64,000 bases of DNA from Georgenia soli (lineage in GTDB: Bacteria; Actinomycetota; Actinomycetes; Actinomycetales; Actinomycetaceae), in NCBI RefSeq assembly GCF_002563695.1, contig NZ_PDJI01000004.1, forward strand, positions 1,860,001-1,924,000. The letters run 5' to 3'. A program made the translations under genes and the position numbers. The notes below the pieces were generated by a model, which had not been told where the DNA came from, ran no database searches, and saw only the letters and a program-made list of their open reading frames with translations. Each line of letters opens with the position of its first letter. The stretch's first letter is position 1. Positions 16,965 to 24,622 of this stretch are shown in pieces.

Positions 16965-17163
16965 CTTCTCGGGTGCCCTCCAGGCGGTCGCGGAGACGTC
17001 ATCCTCACCCACGGCACCCACATCCCCGCCGCACGTCCACCCCCGGACAGACGCACCACCACACGTGCCCGCCGGAGTACCACCACCACTGGTGAGAGGG
17101 TCGGCGGGCGCCACTCCGCCGTCGACGCCCCGACGGAGAGGCTCAGCCGCCCGCACGCCCGGG

Positions 17164-18507
17164 TCAAAGCCCTGACGCGGTGAGCCGCCCCCGCAGCGTG
17201 CGGTGCTCGTACGCGCGCCGGAAACGGCCGCGCCGCTGCAGCTCCGGCACCACGGCGTCGACGAACTCCTCCAGCGAGGAGGGGTACAGCGCCGACATCA
17301 CCACGAACCCGTCTGCCGCCCCGGACTCGAACAGCTCGCACAGGTAGTCGGCCACGGTGGCCGGTGAGCCGGTCGGCTGCGGCTTGAGCTGACTCATCGC
17401 CTGGCGGGCCGCGAGCTCGCGGACAGTGAGGTCCTCCGCGCGTGCGGCACGCAGCAGCATCTCCTCGAACCCGTCGCTGCCCGTGGCCCCGCGATGCGCC
17501 TCGACCAGGGCGACGGCGGAGCCGTCCGGGTCGAGCCCGGTCGGGTCGGCGTGCAGGAGCCGGCCGAGGACGGTGAGGATCTGGGCCTCGTCAAGGAAGG
17601 ACTCCAGCTCGGCCAGCCGGTCGCGCGCACCGGCGTCGGTCGCGCCCACCACGGGCTGCACGGCCGGCAGCACGCGCAGCGCGTCCGGGTCCCGCCCGAG
17701 CGCGGCCGCCCGCCGGCGCAGGTCCGTCCGCACCTCCCGCATCGCCTCGGGACCGTCGGCGACGACGAAGACGACCTCCGCCCAGCGCGCGGCGAAGGCC
17801 CGCCCGCGCTCCGACGCCCCGGCCTGCATGAGCACCGGCCGCCCCTGCGGGCTGCTGGGCAGCGTGATCGGACCGCGGCTCAGCGGGGGGCCGTCACTCG
17901 GTACGGGCACGCGGCGGATCCTGGACGGGTCGGCGAAGAGGCGGGCGTCGGCGTCGAGCACAAGGGCGTCCGGCGCCCAGGTCTCCCACAGGTCCAGCAC
18001 GGTCCGGACCACGCGGTCGGCGTGGTCGTAGCGCTCGCCCTTCGGCGGCATCGCGGGCAGCCCGAGGTTGCGGGCCTCCGCGTCCGTGGTGGAGGTGACG
18101 ATGTTCCACGCCGTCCGACCGCCGGAGAGGTGGTCGAGGCTGAGCATCGTCCGCGCGATGGCGTACGGCGGCACGAACGTCGTCGACATCGTGGCCCCGA
18201 GCCCGAGGTGGGTCGTCACGGCCGCGGCCGCGGACGCCACCACCACGGGGTCGAGGTAGATGGCGCCCTTGCCGCCGGTGCGGACGGTGGTGGCGTAGTC
18301 GCCGGCGTGGTCCTCGGGCACGGCGAGCGCGTCGGGGAGGAACATCATGTCGAAGCAGCCCCGCTCGAGGGTGCGGGCGAGATCGGTGTAGAACCCTGCG
18401 TCGAGCCAGTCGGTCCGGGCCAGCGGGTGGCGCCAGTTCTCCGCGTACTGGCTGGTCGGTGCCTGCACCATGGCCACGAGGCTCATCTGGTCAGCCGCCG
18501 AGCGCAC
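17164..18507 (-). CDS. LLM-class flavin-dependent monooxygenase (NtaA/SnaA/DszA family) in a TPP-controlled operon
   Basis: A 447-residue FMN-dependent monooxygenase of the nitrilotriacetate/dimethylsulfide/dibenzothiophene-sulfone group. Motifs: ENWRHP near the N-terminus, GCFDMMFLPD, ARTMLSLDHLSGGRTAWNIVTS and RPVLMQAGASERGR. GTG 18507 makes it overlap the transporter gene upstream by 17 bases; an internal ATG at 18486 (MSLVAMVQ) is the alternative start. As the last gene of the TPP-riboswitch operon it probably processes an imported thiamine precursor or breakdown product, which is inference. Such enzymes need a separate flavin reductase, and none is adjacent. Confidence 0.88.
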   Translation of the reverse strand: MRSAADQMSLVAMVQAPTSQYAENWRHPLARTDWLDAGFYTDLARTLERGCFDMMFLPDALAVPEDHAGDYATTVRTGGKGAIYLDPVVVASAAAAVTTHLGLGATMSTTFVPPYAIARTMLSLDHLSGGRTAWNIVTSTTDAEARNLGLPAMPPKGERYDHADRVVRTVLDLWETWAPDALVLDADARLFADPSRIRRVPVPSDGPPLSRGPITLPSSPQGRPVLMQAGASERGRAFAARWAEVVFVVADGPEAMREVRTDLRRRAAALGRDPDALRVLPAVQPVVGATDAGARDRLAELESFLDEAQILTVLGRLLHADPTGLDPDGSAVALVEAHRGATGSDGFEEMLLRAARAEDLTVRELAARQAMSQLKPQPTGSPATVADYLCELFESGAADGFVVMSALYPSSLEEFVDAVVPELQRRGRFRRAYEHRTLRGRLTASGL

Positions 18508-19291
18508 TAGGCCCCTCCAGGATTCCGAGGGCCGCGCCGGCCGCGAGCACGCAGGCGACGACGGCGAGCACCCCGGCCGCGAGAGCCCAGTCGCCGCGGG
18601 TCACCCGCACCGGGCGCCAGGTGGTCCGCGGCTCCAGCCCCAGGCCGCGCGACTCGAGCGCCTGCGCCATCCGCTCGCCCTTGCGCACCGAGACGACGAG
18701 CAGCGTGAACACCGCGCCGGCGAGGTGCCGGGGGCCGCGCGGGGGCCGGCCGTGGCGCGGATCCGCGCGCACCGTGCGGGCGTGCCGGATGGTCGCCCAC
18801 TCGCGCGGCATCTCCTGCAGCATCCGGTAGCCGGCGAGGATCGCGTACGTGACGCGTGCCCCGAGCCGGGCGTTCTGGTGCAGGCTCGTCATCAGCGCGA
18901 CGCCGTCGGTGGTCAGCAGGAACCCGATGGCCAGCACCCCGATCAGCAGGGTGCGGGCCGCCAGCGCCCCGCCCACGGCGAGCCCCTCCTCCGTCACGCG
19001 GAGGAGGCCGGCCTGCCAGAGCACCGTGCCGGGGCGGGCGAGCGCGTTGACCACGAGCACCCCGAGCGCGAAGGCCACGAAGGGCACGTGCGCCACCAGC
19101 AGCGTGCGCGCAGGCACCCGGGCCGACGCCGCGACCGCCGTGAGCGCGAGGAGGTACAGCACCGCCGGGGTCACCGGGTCGAGGACGAGGACGACGACGA
19201 GCGAGATCGCCGTCAGCAGCGCCAGCTTCACCGTGGGGTTGCGCCGGGCGAGCGGGGAGTCCGCGACCGGCGCGGCCGTCAGCGCCCTCAC
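18491..19291 (-). CDS. ykoC: Energy-coupling transmembrane protein of thiamine-precursor transporter (YkoC/EcfT-like)
   Basis: A 266-residue CbiQ/EcfT-family integral membrane component coupling the ATPase to the substrate-binding YkoE subunit. The N-terminal SPLARRNPTVKLALLTAI and four to five hydrophobic helices are typical, as is the cytoplasmic coupling helix region with A-Q-A-L-E-S-R-G-L. GTG 19291 overlaps the stop of the ATPase gene by four bases (GTGA), so translation is coupled. The assignment rests on the family plus the riboswitch and the ykoF/ykoE neighbours. Confidence 0.88.
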   Translation of the reverse strand: MRALTAAPVADSPLARRNPTVKLALLTAISLVVVLVLDPVTPAVLYLLALTAVAASARVPARTLLVAHVPFVAFALGVLVVNALARPGTVLWQAGLLRVTEEGLAVGGALAARTLLIGVLAIGFLLTTDGVALMTSLHQNARLGARVTYAILAGYRMLQEMPREWATIRHARTVRADPRHGRPPRGPRHLAGAVFTLLVVSVRKGERMAQALESRGLGLEPRTTWRPVRVTRGDWALAAGVLAVVACVLAAGAALGILEGPSALGG

Positions 19292-21150
19292 CGGTCCGCC
19301 CCCGCTCGCGCTGGGGCCCCGGCCGCCACAGCCGCGTCGAGCTCACGCAGCACGTGCCCGACGGCCGAGCCCGGCACGTGCTCGAGCAGCCAGGCCACGA
19401 GGGGCGGGAGGGTGAGCCCCGCCTGCGTGAGGACGTCGGCGTCACCGAGCACCTCCGCCGTCGGCCCGTCCGCGAGCACCCCCGCGGCCGGCCGACCCCG
19501 GCACCCGAGCACGACCACCCGCGTCGCGAGCGCCGCCACGGTGCGCAGGTCATGGCTGACGAGCACCACCGCTCCCCCGGCCTCGGCAACCTCCCCCAGG
19601 GTGGCCGCGGTGGCGATGGTGTCGCGCCGGTCGAGGCCGAGGGTGGGCTCGTCGGCGAGGAGCACCGGCCGGTCGTGCGCGAGCATGGCGGCGAGGCTGA
19701 GCCGCCGTTTTTCCCCGCCGGAGAGGCGGAAGGGGTTCTGCTCCGCCAGGTGCTCGAGCCGGTGCCGGCGCAGCTGCCGTGCCGCCACCCGCTCGGCGAC
19801 GTCGGCCGGCAGCCCGTGAGCGATCTCCTCCCGCACGGTGCTGGCGACGAACTGGTGCTCGGCGTTCTGGAACACCAGGCCGGGCCGTGCGCCCTCGACC
19901 TGCCCGGCGAGCGGCTCGAGCAGCCCCGCGAGGGTGAGCAGCAGCGTGGACTTCCCGACGCCGTTCGCCCCCAGCAGCGCGACCACCTCACCGGGCCGCA
20001 CCTCCAGGTCGATCCCCGAGAGCAGCGCCTGGTGATCCCCAGGCGTGCTCGCCACGTCGGGCGCCCATCGCCCACTCGGCCTGCGGCGCCGCCACCACGG
20101 TGCGCGACGTCGTGCCGAGGCCGGCGACTCCCGACCGACGGCCAGCCCACGGGCGGTCAGCAGTGCCGGGCACTCGTCGGCAGGGGCGGAGCCGTGTGCC
20201 GGGACGAGCGCGGGCCCGGCGTCGGCTGACGTGCCGCCCGTCGGTGCCGCGCAGGCGAGGGAGCGCAGGAAGGCGGTGTTCGCCGTCGCCGCCAGGCCAC
20301 CCTCCGCGCCGGTGAGCGCGAGGAGCTCGGCGTCCAGCGGCAGCCAGCACCCGGCGGCGTGGAGCTCGCGGGCGTGGTCGCGCAGGACGACGGCGGTGGG
20401 CCCGTCGGCGAGGACCTCGCCGGTCTCGGAGAGCGCGAGCGCCCGGGAGGGCAGACCGGCGATGCCGTCGGGCCCGGCCCACTCGTCGAGGCGGTGCTCC
20501 ACCAGTACCACCGCCGGCCCGTACGCCCTCACCGCCCCGGCCACGGCGCCGCGGACGGAGGCGATGCCCGCCGGGTCGAGCATCGACGTCGGCTCGTCCA
20601 GGAGCAGCACGTCGGGCTCGGTGACCATCGCCGCGGCGAGCGCGACCCGCTGCGACTCCCCGCCCGAGAGCGTGGCGGTGGCCCTGCCCCGCAGGTCTCC
20701 TGCCCCCGCGGCCTCGAGCGCCGCGCCGATGCGCGGGCCGATGGTCGCCGGGTCGGCGCCGTGGTTCTCCAGCGGCAGGGCGAGCTCCTGCTCCACGCCG
20801 GGCAGGCACACGGCTGCCGACGGGTCCTGGGCGAGCACGCCGAGGTGGCGGGAGCGGTCGACGACGGGGGTCGCGTGCGTCGTCGTCCCCACCCGGACCT
20901 CCCCGGCGAGGGTCGCGGCGACGGTGTGCGGGACCACGCCGGTGATCGCGTGGAGCACCGTGGACTTTCCCGAGCCGGAGGCGCCGAGCACGACCACCTG
21001 CTCGCCCGGCGCGAGGTGGAGCGAGACGCCGCGCAGCACCGGCTCCGCGCGGCGGGGAAAGGAGACGCTGACGTCGCGCAGCTCGACGACCGCACCGGCA
21101 CGGGCGGGCGCGGGCTGCGCGAGGACGTCCGCCGCCCGTGCGGCACTCAC
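19288..21150 (-). CDS. ykoD: Duplicated ABC ATPase of thiamine-precursor ECF-type transporter (YkoD-like)
   Basis: A 620-residue protein with two fused ABC ATPase domains energising HMP/thiamine uptake. Domain 1: Walker A GASGSGKST, signature LSGGESQRV, Walker B VLLLDEPTS. Domain 2: GANGVGKST, LSGGEKRRL, VLLADEPT, followed by LVSHDLRT. An Ala/Gly-rich linker of about 80 residues joins them. The GTG at 21150 overlaps the ykoE stop by four bases; frame upstream of it reads through ykoE and is not coding. Order ykoF-E-D-C matches the known thiamine-related cassette. Confidence 0.92.
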   Translation of the reverse strand: MSAARAADVLAQPAPARAGAVVELRDVSVSFPRRAEPVLRGVSLHLAPGEQVVVLGASGSGKSTVLHAITGVVPHTVAATLAGEVRVGTTTHATPVVDRSRHLGVLAQDPSAAVCLPGVEQELALPLENHGADPATIGPRIGAALEAAGAGDLRGRATATLSGGESQRVALAAAMVTEPDVLLLDEPTSMLDPAGIASVRGAVAGAVRAYGPAVVLVEHRLDEWAGPDGIAGLPSRALALSETGEVLADGPTAVVLRDHARELHAAGCWLPLDAELLALTGAEGGLAATANTAFLRSLACAAPTGGTSADAGPALVPAHGSAPADECPALLTARGLAVGRESPASARRRAPWWRRRRPSGRWAPDVASTPGDHQALLSGIDLEVRPGEVVALLGANGVGKSTLLLTLAGLLEPLAGQVEGARPGLVFQNAEHQFVASTVREEIAHGLPADVAERVAARQLRRHRLEHLAEQNPFRLSGGEKRRLSLAAMLAHDRPVLLADEPTLGLDRRDTIATAATLGEVAEAGGAVVLVSHDLRTVAALATRVVVLGCRGRPAAGVLADGPTAEVLGDADVLTQAGLTLPPLVAWLLEHVPGSAVGHVLRELDAAVAAGAPARAGADR

Positions 21151-21776
21151 GGCCGGTCCGCGCGGCCGATGGCGAAGTTGTCGACGACGCCGGTGCGCGC
21201 CAGGGCGTTCACGATCACCTTGCCGAGCAGCCCGCCGAGCACGATGCCGGACAGGCACTGGATCACCAGGCGGAGGACGAAGATGTCCTGCCCGTACCAG
21301 CCGAAACGGAACGCGGACCAGAAGAACACCAGCCCGGCGCCGAGCAGACCGGAGAGGGCGAAGACGCCCCAGCCGAACCGTCGGTAGCGGGTCAGCGCGA
21401 ACGGGATCTCGCTGCCGGCGCCCTGGATCGCGGCGGCGACGAACAGCAGCGGCCCCACCGGCGAGCCGAGGAACACCACCTCCACCACGGAGGCGATGAC
21501 CTCGGCGATCACCCCGGCGAAGGGGCGGCGGACGATGGCGATCGCGAGCGGGGCCACCAGCAGCCAGCCGCCGAAGAGGACGTGCTGGGCGATGTCGCCG
21601 GCCGGGCCCATGAGGATGGCCAGGCCGTTCCAGGCCTGCACGAGCGCCCAGTAGGCGAAGCCGAAGACGACGCCGAGCACGACCATGAGGACGAGGTCCT
21701 TCATGGCCCAGCGCGGACGGGTGGTCGTTGCGGTGCGGTCGGTGGTGCGGTCGGTGGTGCGGTCGGTGGTGGTCAC
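21147..21776 (-). CDS. ykoE: ECF-type substrate-binding membrane protein YkoE (thiamine/HMP)
   Basis: A 209-residue membrane protein, the substrate-specific component of the transporter. Five to six hydrophobic helices follow a charged start (RWAMKDLVLMVVLGVVFGFAY); conserved spots include QHVLFGGWL and FVAAAIQGAGSEIPFALT. GTG 21776 has GGGAGACGGAC immediately upstream. The first residues are a repetitive TTDRTTDRTTDRT encoded by three tandem 12-base units, an unusual slippage-prone leader absent from the family core. The gene starts 11 bases after ykoF ends. Confidence 0.9.
   Translation of the reverse strand: MTTTDRTTDRTTDRTATTTRPRWAMKDLVLMVVLGVVFGFAYWALVQAWNGLAILMGPAGDIAQHVLFGGWLLVAPLAIAIVRRPFAGVIAEVIASVVEVVFLGSPVGPLLFVAAAIQGAGSEIPFALTRYRRFGWGVFALSGLLGAGLVFFWSAFRFGWYGQDIFVLRLVIQCLSGIVLGGLLGKVIVNALARTGVVDNFAIGRADRP
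21735..21770. repeat. Three tandem 12-base repeats within the ykoE start
   Basis: The unit GCGGTCGGTGGT occurs three times head to tail and encodes TDRT repeats on the minus strand. Changes in copy number would stay in frame because the unit is a multiple of three. Confidence 0.8.
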
Positions 21777-21787
21777 GTCCGTCTCCC

Positions 21788-22450
21788 TCAGTTCGTGGCC
21801 CGGCTCGGCGAGCCGACAGAGACGGTCAGGTGCGTCACGACGTGCGGGACGACGGCGCCCACCTCGGCCCAGGCGTCGACGGCGGTGGCGAGCACCTCGG
21901 CGACGTCGCCGACCAGCTTGGTGGCGTAGTGGGCCGGGCTGGCTACGCCCCGGGCGGTGGCCCGGGCGATGGCGGCCTCGATGTGGGTCATGTGGTCGCC
22001 GGCGTCGGACCCGCCGTCGAGCAGCGGGTAGAGCGACCAGTGCGCGACGGCGCGGATACCGGTGGGCTCGAGCTCGACCGCCGCGGCGCCGGGCAGTCCG
22101 GTGACGCCGAGGTCGCAGGTGACCTCGCCGGGGCAGCCCCGGGAGAGCAGCACGTGCGCGACCACGTGCCCGCCGCCGGAGCGGCGCGACGCCGCCGCGA
22201 CGACGGCGGCGAGATACGCGGCCAGCCGCTGCTCCGCCGGCACGGTGGTCGCACCGACGTAGGTGCTGACCTCGTCGGTGCGGATCGCCAGGCCGTCTGT
22301 GAGGCCGGCCGCCTCGGCGTCGGCGAGCGCGCCGAGGATGACGCCGACGAAGTCGTCGGTGTGCGGGTGGATGCTGAACCGCATCCCGACGCCGAGCTCG
22401 GCCGGCGTCGGGGCGGCCGGCGCCGTCGTCGGATCGGTCTTCGTGCTCAT
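21788..22450 (-). CDS. ykoF: YkoF family thiamine/hydroxymethylpyrimidine-binding protein
   Basis: A soluble 220-residue protein of the YkoF family, which binds thiamine or HMP through two ferredoxin-like domains. The two halves are recognisable: [13 protein letters not shown] around residue 23, and [12 protein letters not shown] with a second [12 protein letters not shown] segment. ATG 22450 follows AAGGGA and is the first gene after the TPP riboswitch; an upstream in-frame extension lies inside the riboswitch expression platform and is rejected. It may deliver substrate to YkoE or buffer it. Confidence 0.9.
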   Translation of the reverse strand: MSTKTDPTTAPAAPTPAELGVGMRFSIHPHTDDFVGVILGALADAEAAGLTDGLAIRTDEVSTYVGATTVPAEQRLAAYLAAVVAAASRRSGGGHVVAHVLLSRGCPGEVTCDLGVTGLPGAAAVELEPTGIRAVAHWSLYPLLDGGSDAGDHMTHIEAAIARATARGVASPAHYATKLVGDVAEVLATAVDAWAEVGAVVPHVVTHLTVSVGSPSRATN

Positions 22451-22493
22451 CACGGTCCCTTCTCTGGGCCCGCGGGTACCTCGAGACCCACGC

Positions 22494-22511
22494 CGGCGCA
22501 CACGTGCGCCG
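22494..22511 (-). promoter_or_regulatory. Hairpin between TPP aptamer and ykoF start (possible expression platform)
   Basis: A perfect 8-base inverted repeat CGGCGCAC/GTGCGCCG lies just downstream of the aptamer and about 45 bases before the ykoF ATG. It could take part in control of the ribosome site or of termination; no U-tract follows. Confidence 0.4.
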
Positions 22512-22521
22512 GGCGGGTGCC

Positions 22522-22612
22522 CTGCTCCCTACGCCGGTACGAACCGGATCAGGTAAACGGGTCTGCGGACTGTCCGCACTCTCAGCGCCGCTCGGCGCTC
22601 CCCGGGGGTTCG
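22522..22612 (-). ncRNA. TPP riboswitch (thi-box)
   Basis: On the minus strand the conserved thi-box blocks appear in order: a P2 stem around CGCCGAGCGGCG, then CTGAGA (22585-22580), a P3 stem (TGCGGAC/GTCCGCA), ACCTGATC (22554-22547), and the P5 end with CGTAGGGA (22533-22526). It precedes ykoF and should repress the whole ykoFEDC-LLM operon when thiamine pyrophosphate is abundant. Confidence 0.96.
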
Positions 22613-22767
22613 CCCCGAAACCTAGCCAGGTGCCGCGGGCTTGTCCAGACGCCCGGGCCCGGCGTCCACACACTGGCGGCCGTGGCCGGGGCCACGCCGA
22701 CCACCTAGGTTGGAGCGGGGAACGGGGCCGATTTCCGTGGCTCCGTCATGACTGCCGAGGAGGAACG

Positions 22768-23862
22768 ATGCCGTACACCGTCAAGGGAGCCATCGCCCGG
22801 GCCGAGGGCGCCGAGGTCGAGATCGTCGACGTGGTGGTGCCCGACCCGGGCCCGGGCGACGTGATCGTCGACGTCGAGGCCTGCGGGGTGTGCCACACCG
22901 ATCTCTCCTACCGCGACGGCGGCATCAACGACGAGTTCCCCTTCCTCCTGGGCCACGAGGCCGCCGGGCGCGTCTCCGCCGTCGGGGAGGGCGTCACGCA
23001 CGTCGAGGTCGGCGACTACGTGGTCCTCAACTGGCGCGCGGTCTGCGGGGAGTGCCGGGCGTGCAGGCGCGGCGAGCTGAAGTACTGCTTCGCCACCCAC
23101 AACGCGAGCAAGAAGATGACGCTGACCGACGGCACCGAGCTCACCCCGGCGCTCGGCATCGGCGCGTTCATCGAGAAGACGATCGTCCACGAGCGCCAGT
23201 GCACCAAGGTCGACGAGAAGGCGGCACCCGAGGTCGCGGGCCTGCTCGGCTGCGGCGTCATGGCGGGCATCGGCGCCGCGATCAACACCGGCGAGGTCAA
23301 GCGCGGCGAGTCCGTCGCCGTCATCGGCTGCGGCGGCGTCGGCGACGCGGCGATCGCCGGGGCGAAGCTCGCCGGGGCGTCGAAGATCATCGCGCTCGAC
23401 GTCGTCGACGCCAAGCTCGAGGGCGCCAAGGAGTTCGGCGCCACCGACACCATCAACACGAAGGGCCTCTCCGAGGAGGAGGTCGTCGCGGCGGTCCAGG
23501 AGCTCACCGGCGGGTTCGGCGCCGACGTCGTCATCGACGCCGTCGGGCGCCCCGAGACCTACCGGCAGGCGTTCTACGCCCGCGACCTCGCCGGCCGCGT
23601 CGTCCTCGTCGGGGTCCCGCACCCGAAGGCCGAGCTGACCCTGCCGTTCCTCGACGTCTTCGGCCGCGGCGGGTCCCTGAAGTCCTCCTGGTACGGCGAC
23701 TGCCTGCCCGAGCGCGACTTCCCCATGCTCGTGGACCTCTACCTCCAGGACCGGCTGCCGCTGGACAAGTTCGTCACCGAGACGATCTCCGCCGACCAGA
23801 TCGAGGCGGCCTTCGGCAAGATCCACGACGGCAGCGTCCTGCGCTCCGTCGTGAAGTACTGA
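22768..23862 (+). CDS. mscR: S-(hydroxymethyl)mycothiol dehydrogenase (mycothiol-dependent formaldehyde dehydrogenase)
   Basis: A class III-type zinc alcohol dehydrogenase of 364 residues that oxidises the formaldehyde-mycothiol adduct to S-formylmycothiol with NAD. The catalytic zinc site is ACGVCHTD (C39, H43) and GHEAAG; the structural zinc loop is [15 protein letters not shown]; the NAD loop is [12 protein letters not shown] 22768 has GAGGAGGAACG upstream. The MBL-fold gene begins 35 bases downstream, a pairing often seen with MscR. Mycothiol is confined to Actinobacteria, which supports the taxonomic reading. Confidence 0.93.
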   Translation: MPYTVKGAIARAEGAEVEIVDVVVPDPGPGDVIVDVEACGVCHTDLSYRDGGINDEFPFLLGHEAAGRVSAVGEGVTHVEVGDYVVLNWRAVCGECRACRRGELKYCFATHNASKKMTLTDGTELTPALGIGAFIEKTIVHERQCTKVDEKAAPEVAGLLGCGVMAGIGAAINTGEVKRGESVAVIGCGGVGDAAIAGAKLAGASKIIALDVVDAKLEGAKEFGATDTINTKGLSEEEVVAAVQELTGGFGADVVIDAVGRPETYRQAFYARDLAGRVVLVGVPHPKAELTLPFLDVFGRGGSLKSSWYGDCLPERDFPMLVDLYLQDRLPLDKFVTETISADQIEAAFGKIHDGSVLRSVVKY

Positions 23863-23897
23863 CGACTCGTCATCCGCACAGCAGAAAGGGAGGCGCC

Positions 23898-24524
23898 ATG
23901 GTCGCCCGCATCGACAACCTCGTGACGTCCGGGACGTTCTCGCTCGACGGCGGAACCTGGGACGTGGACAACAACGTGTGGATCGTCGGTGACGACGCCG
24001 AGGTGATCGTCATCGACCCGGCCCACGACGCCAAGGCGGTCGCCGACGCCGTCGCCGGCCGCACCGTCAAGGCCGTCCTGCTCACCCACGGCCACGACGA
24101 CCACATCCGCGCGGTCGCGGAGTTCCGGGACCTCGTCGGGGCCCCGGTGCATCTCAACCCCGAGGACCGCATGCTGTGGGACGCGGTCTACCCCGACGGC
24201 GCCCCGGACCACGAGATCTCCGACGGCGACCGCTTCGAGGTGGCCGGCACGACGCTCGTCGCGATCCACACCCCCGGCCACTCCCCCGGCTCGACGAGCT
24301 TCTACGCGGAGGACCTCGGCGTGGTGTTCACGGGGGACACGCTGTTCAACGGCGGCCCCGGCGCGACCGGCCGGTCCTACTCGGACTACCCGACGATCGT
24401 GAGGTCCATCCGCGACCGGCTGCTCACCCTCCCCGAGGAGACCGTGGTCAAGACCGGGCACGGGGACGACACGTCCGTCGCGGCCGAGAAGCCGTCGCTT
24501 CCCGAGTGGGAGGCGAAGGTCTAG
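23898..24524 (+). CDS. MBL-fold metallo-hydrolase linked to mycothiol dehydrogenase
   Basis: A glyoxalase II-like metallo-beta-lactamase-fold hydrolase of 208 residues. Metal ligands are in THGHDDH, the TPGHSPGSTSF histidine, FTGDTLF and a late KTGHGDDTS. The start is ATG 23898 after AAAGGGAGG. Cotranscription with mscR suggests hydrolysis of S-formylmycothiol or a related thioester, completing formaldehyde detoxification; this role is inferred from context and family. A bidirectional hairpin follows. Confidence 0.9.
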   Translation: MVARIDNLVTSGTFSLDGGTWDVDNNVWIVGDDAEVIVIDPAHDAKAVADAVAGRTVKAVLLTHGHDDHIRAVAEFRDLVGAPVHLNPEDRMLWDAVYPDGAPDHEISDGDRFEVAGTTLVAIHTPGHSPGSTSFYAEDLGVVFTGDTLFNGGPGATGRSYSDYPTIVRSIRDRLLTLPEETVVKTGHGDDTSVAAEKPSLPEWEAKV

Positions 24525-24561
24525 ACCCGTCGTCCGGCTGACGACGGCGGAGCTCGCGACA

Positions 24562-24597
24562 GCGGCCGCGCCGGCCTCCGGGCCAGGGCGCGGCCGC
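24562..24597. terminator. Bidirectional hairpin terminator between convergent genes
   Basis: Perfect 11-base arms GCGGCCGCGCC/GGCGCGGCCGC with a 14-base loop sit between the convergent MBL-hydrolase and GH65 genes. Confidence 0.75.
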
Positions 24598-24622
24598 CTC
24601 GTCGTGCGGCGGATGACCCGTC

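Noticed and set aside
22768..24524. Glutathione-dependent formaldehyde dehydrogenase (FrmA) considered for the zinc dehydrogenase
   Set aside because: Sequence pattern, the partner MBL gene and the actinobacterial context fit the mycothiol-dependent enzyme better.
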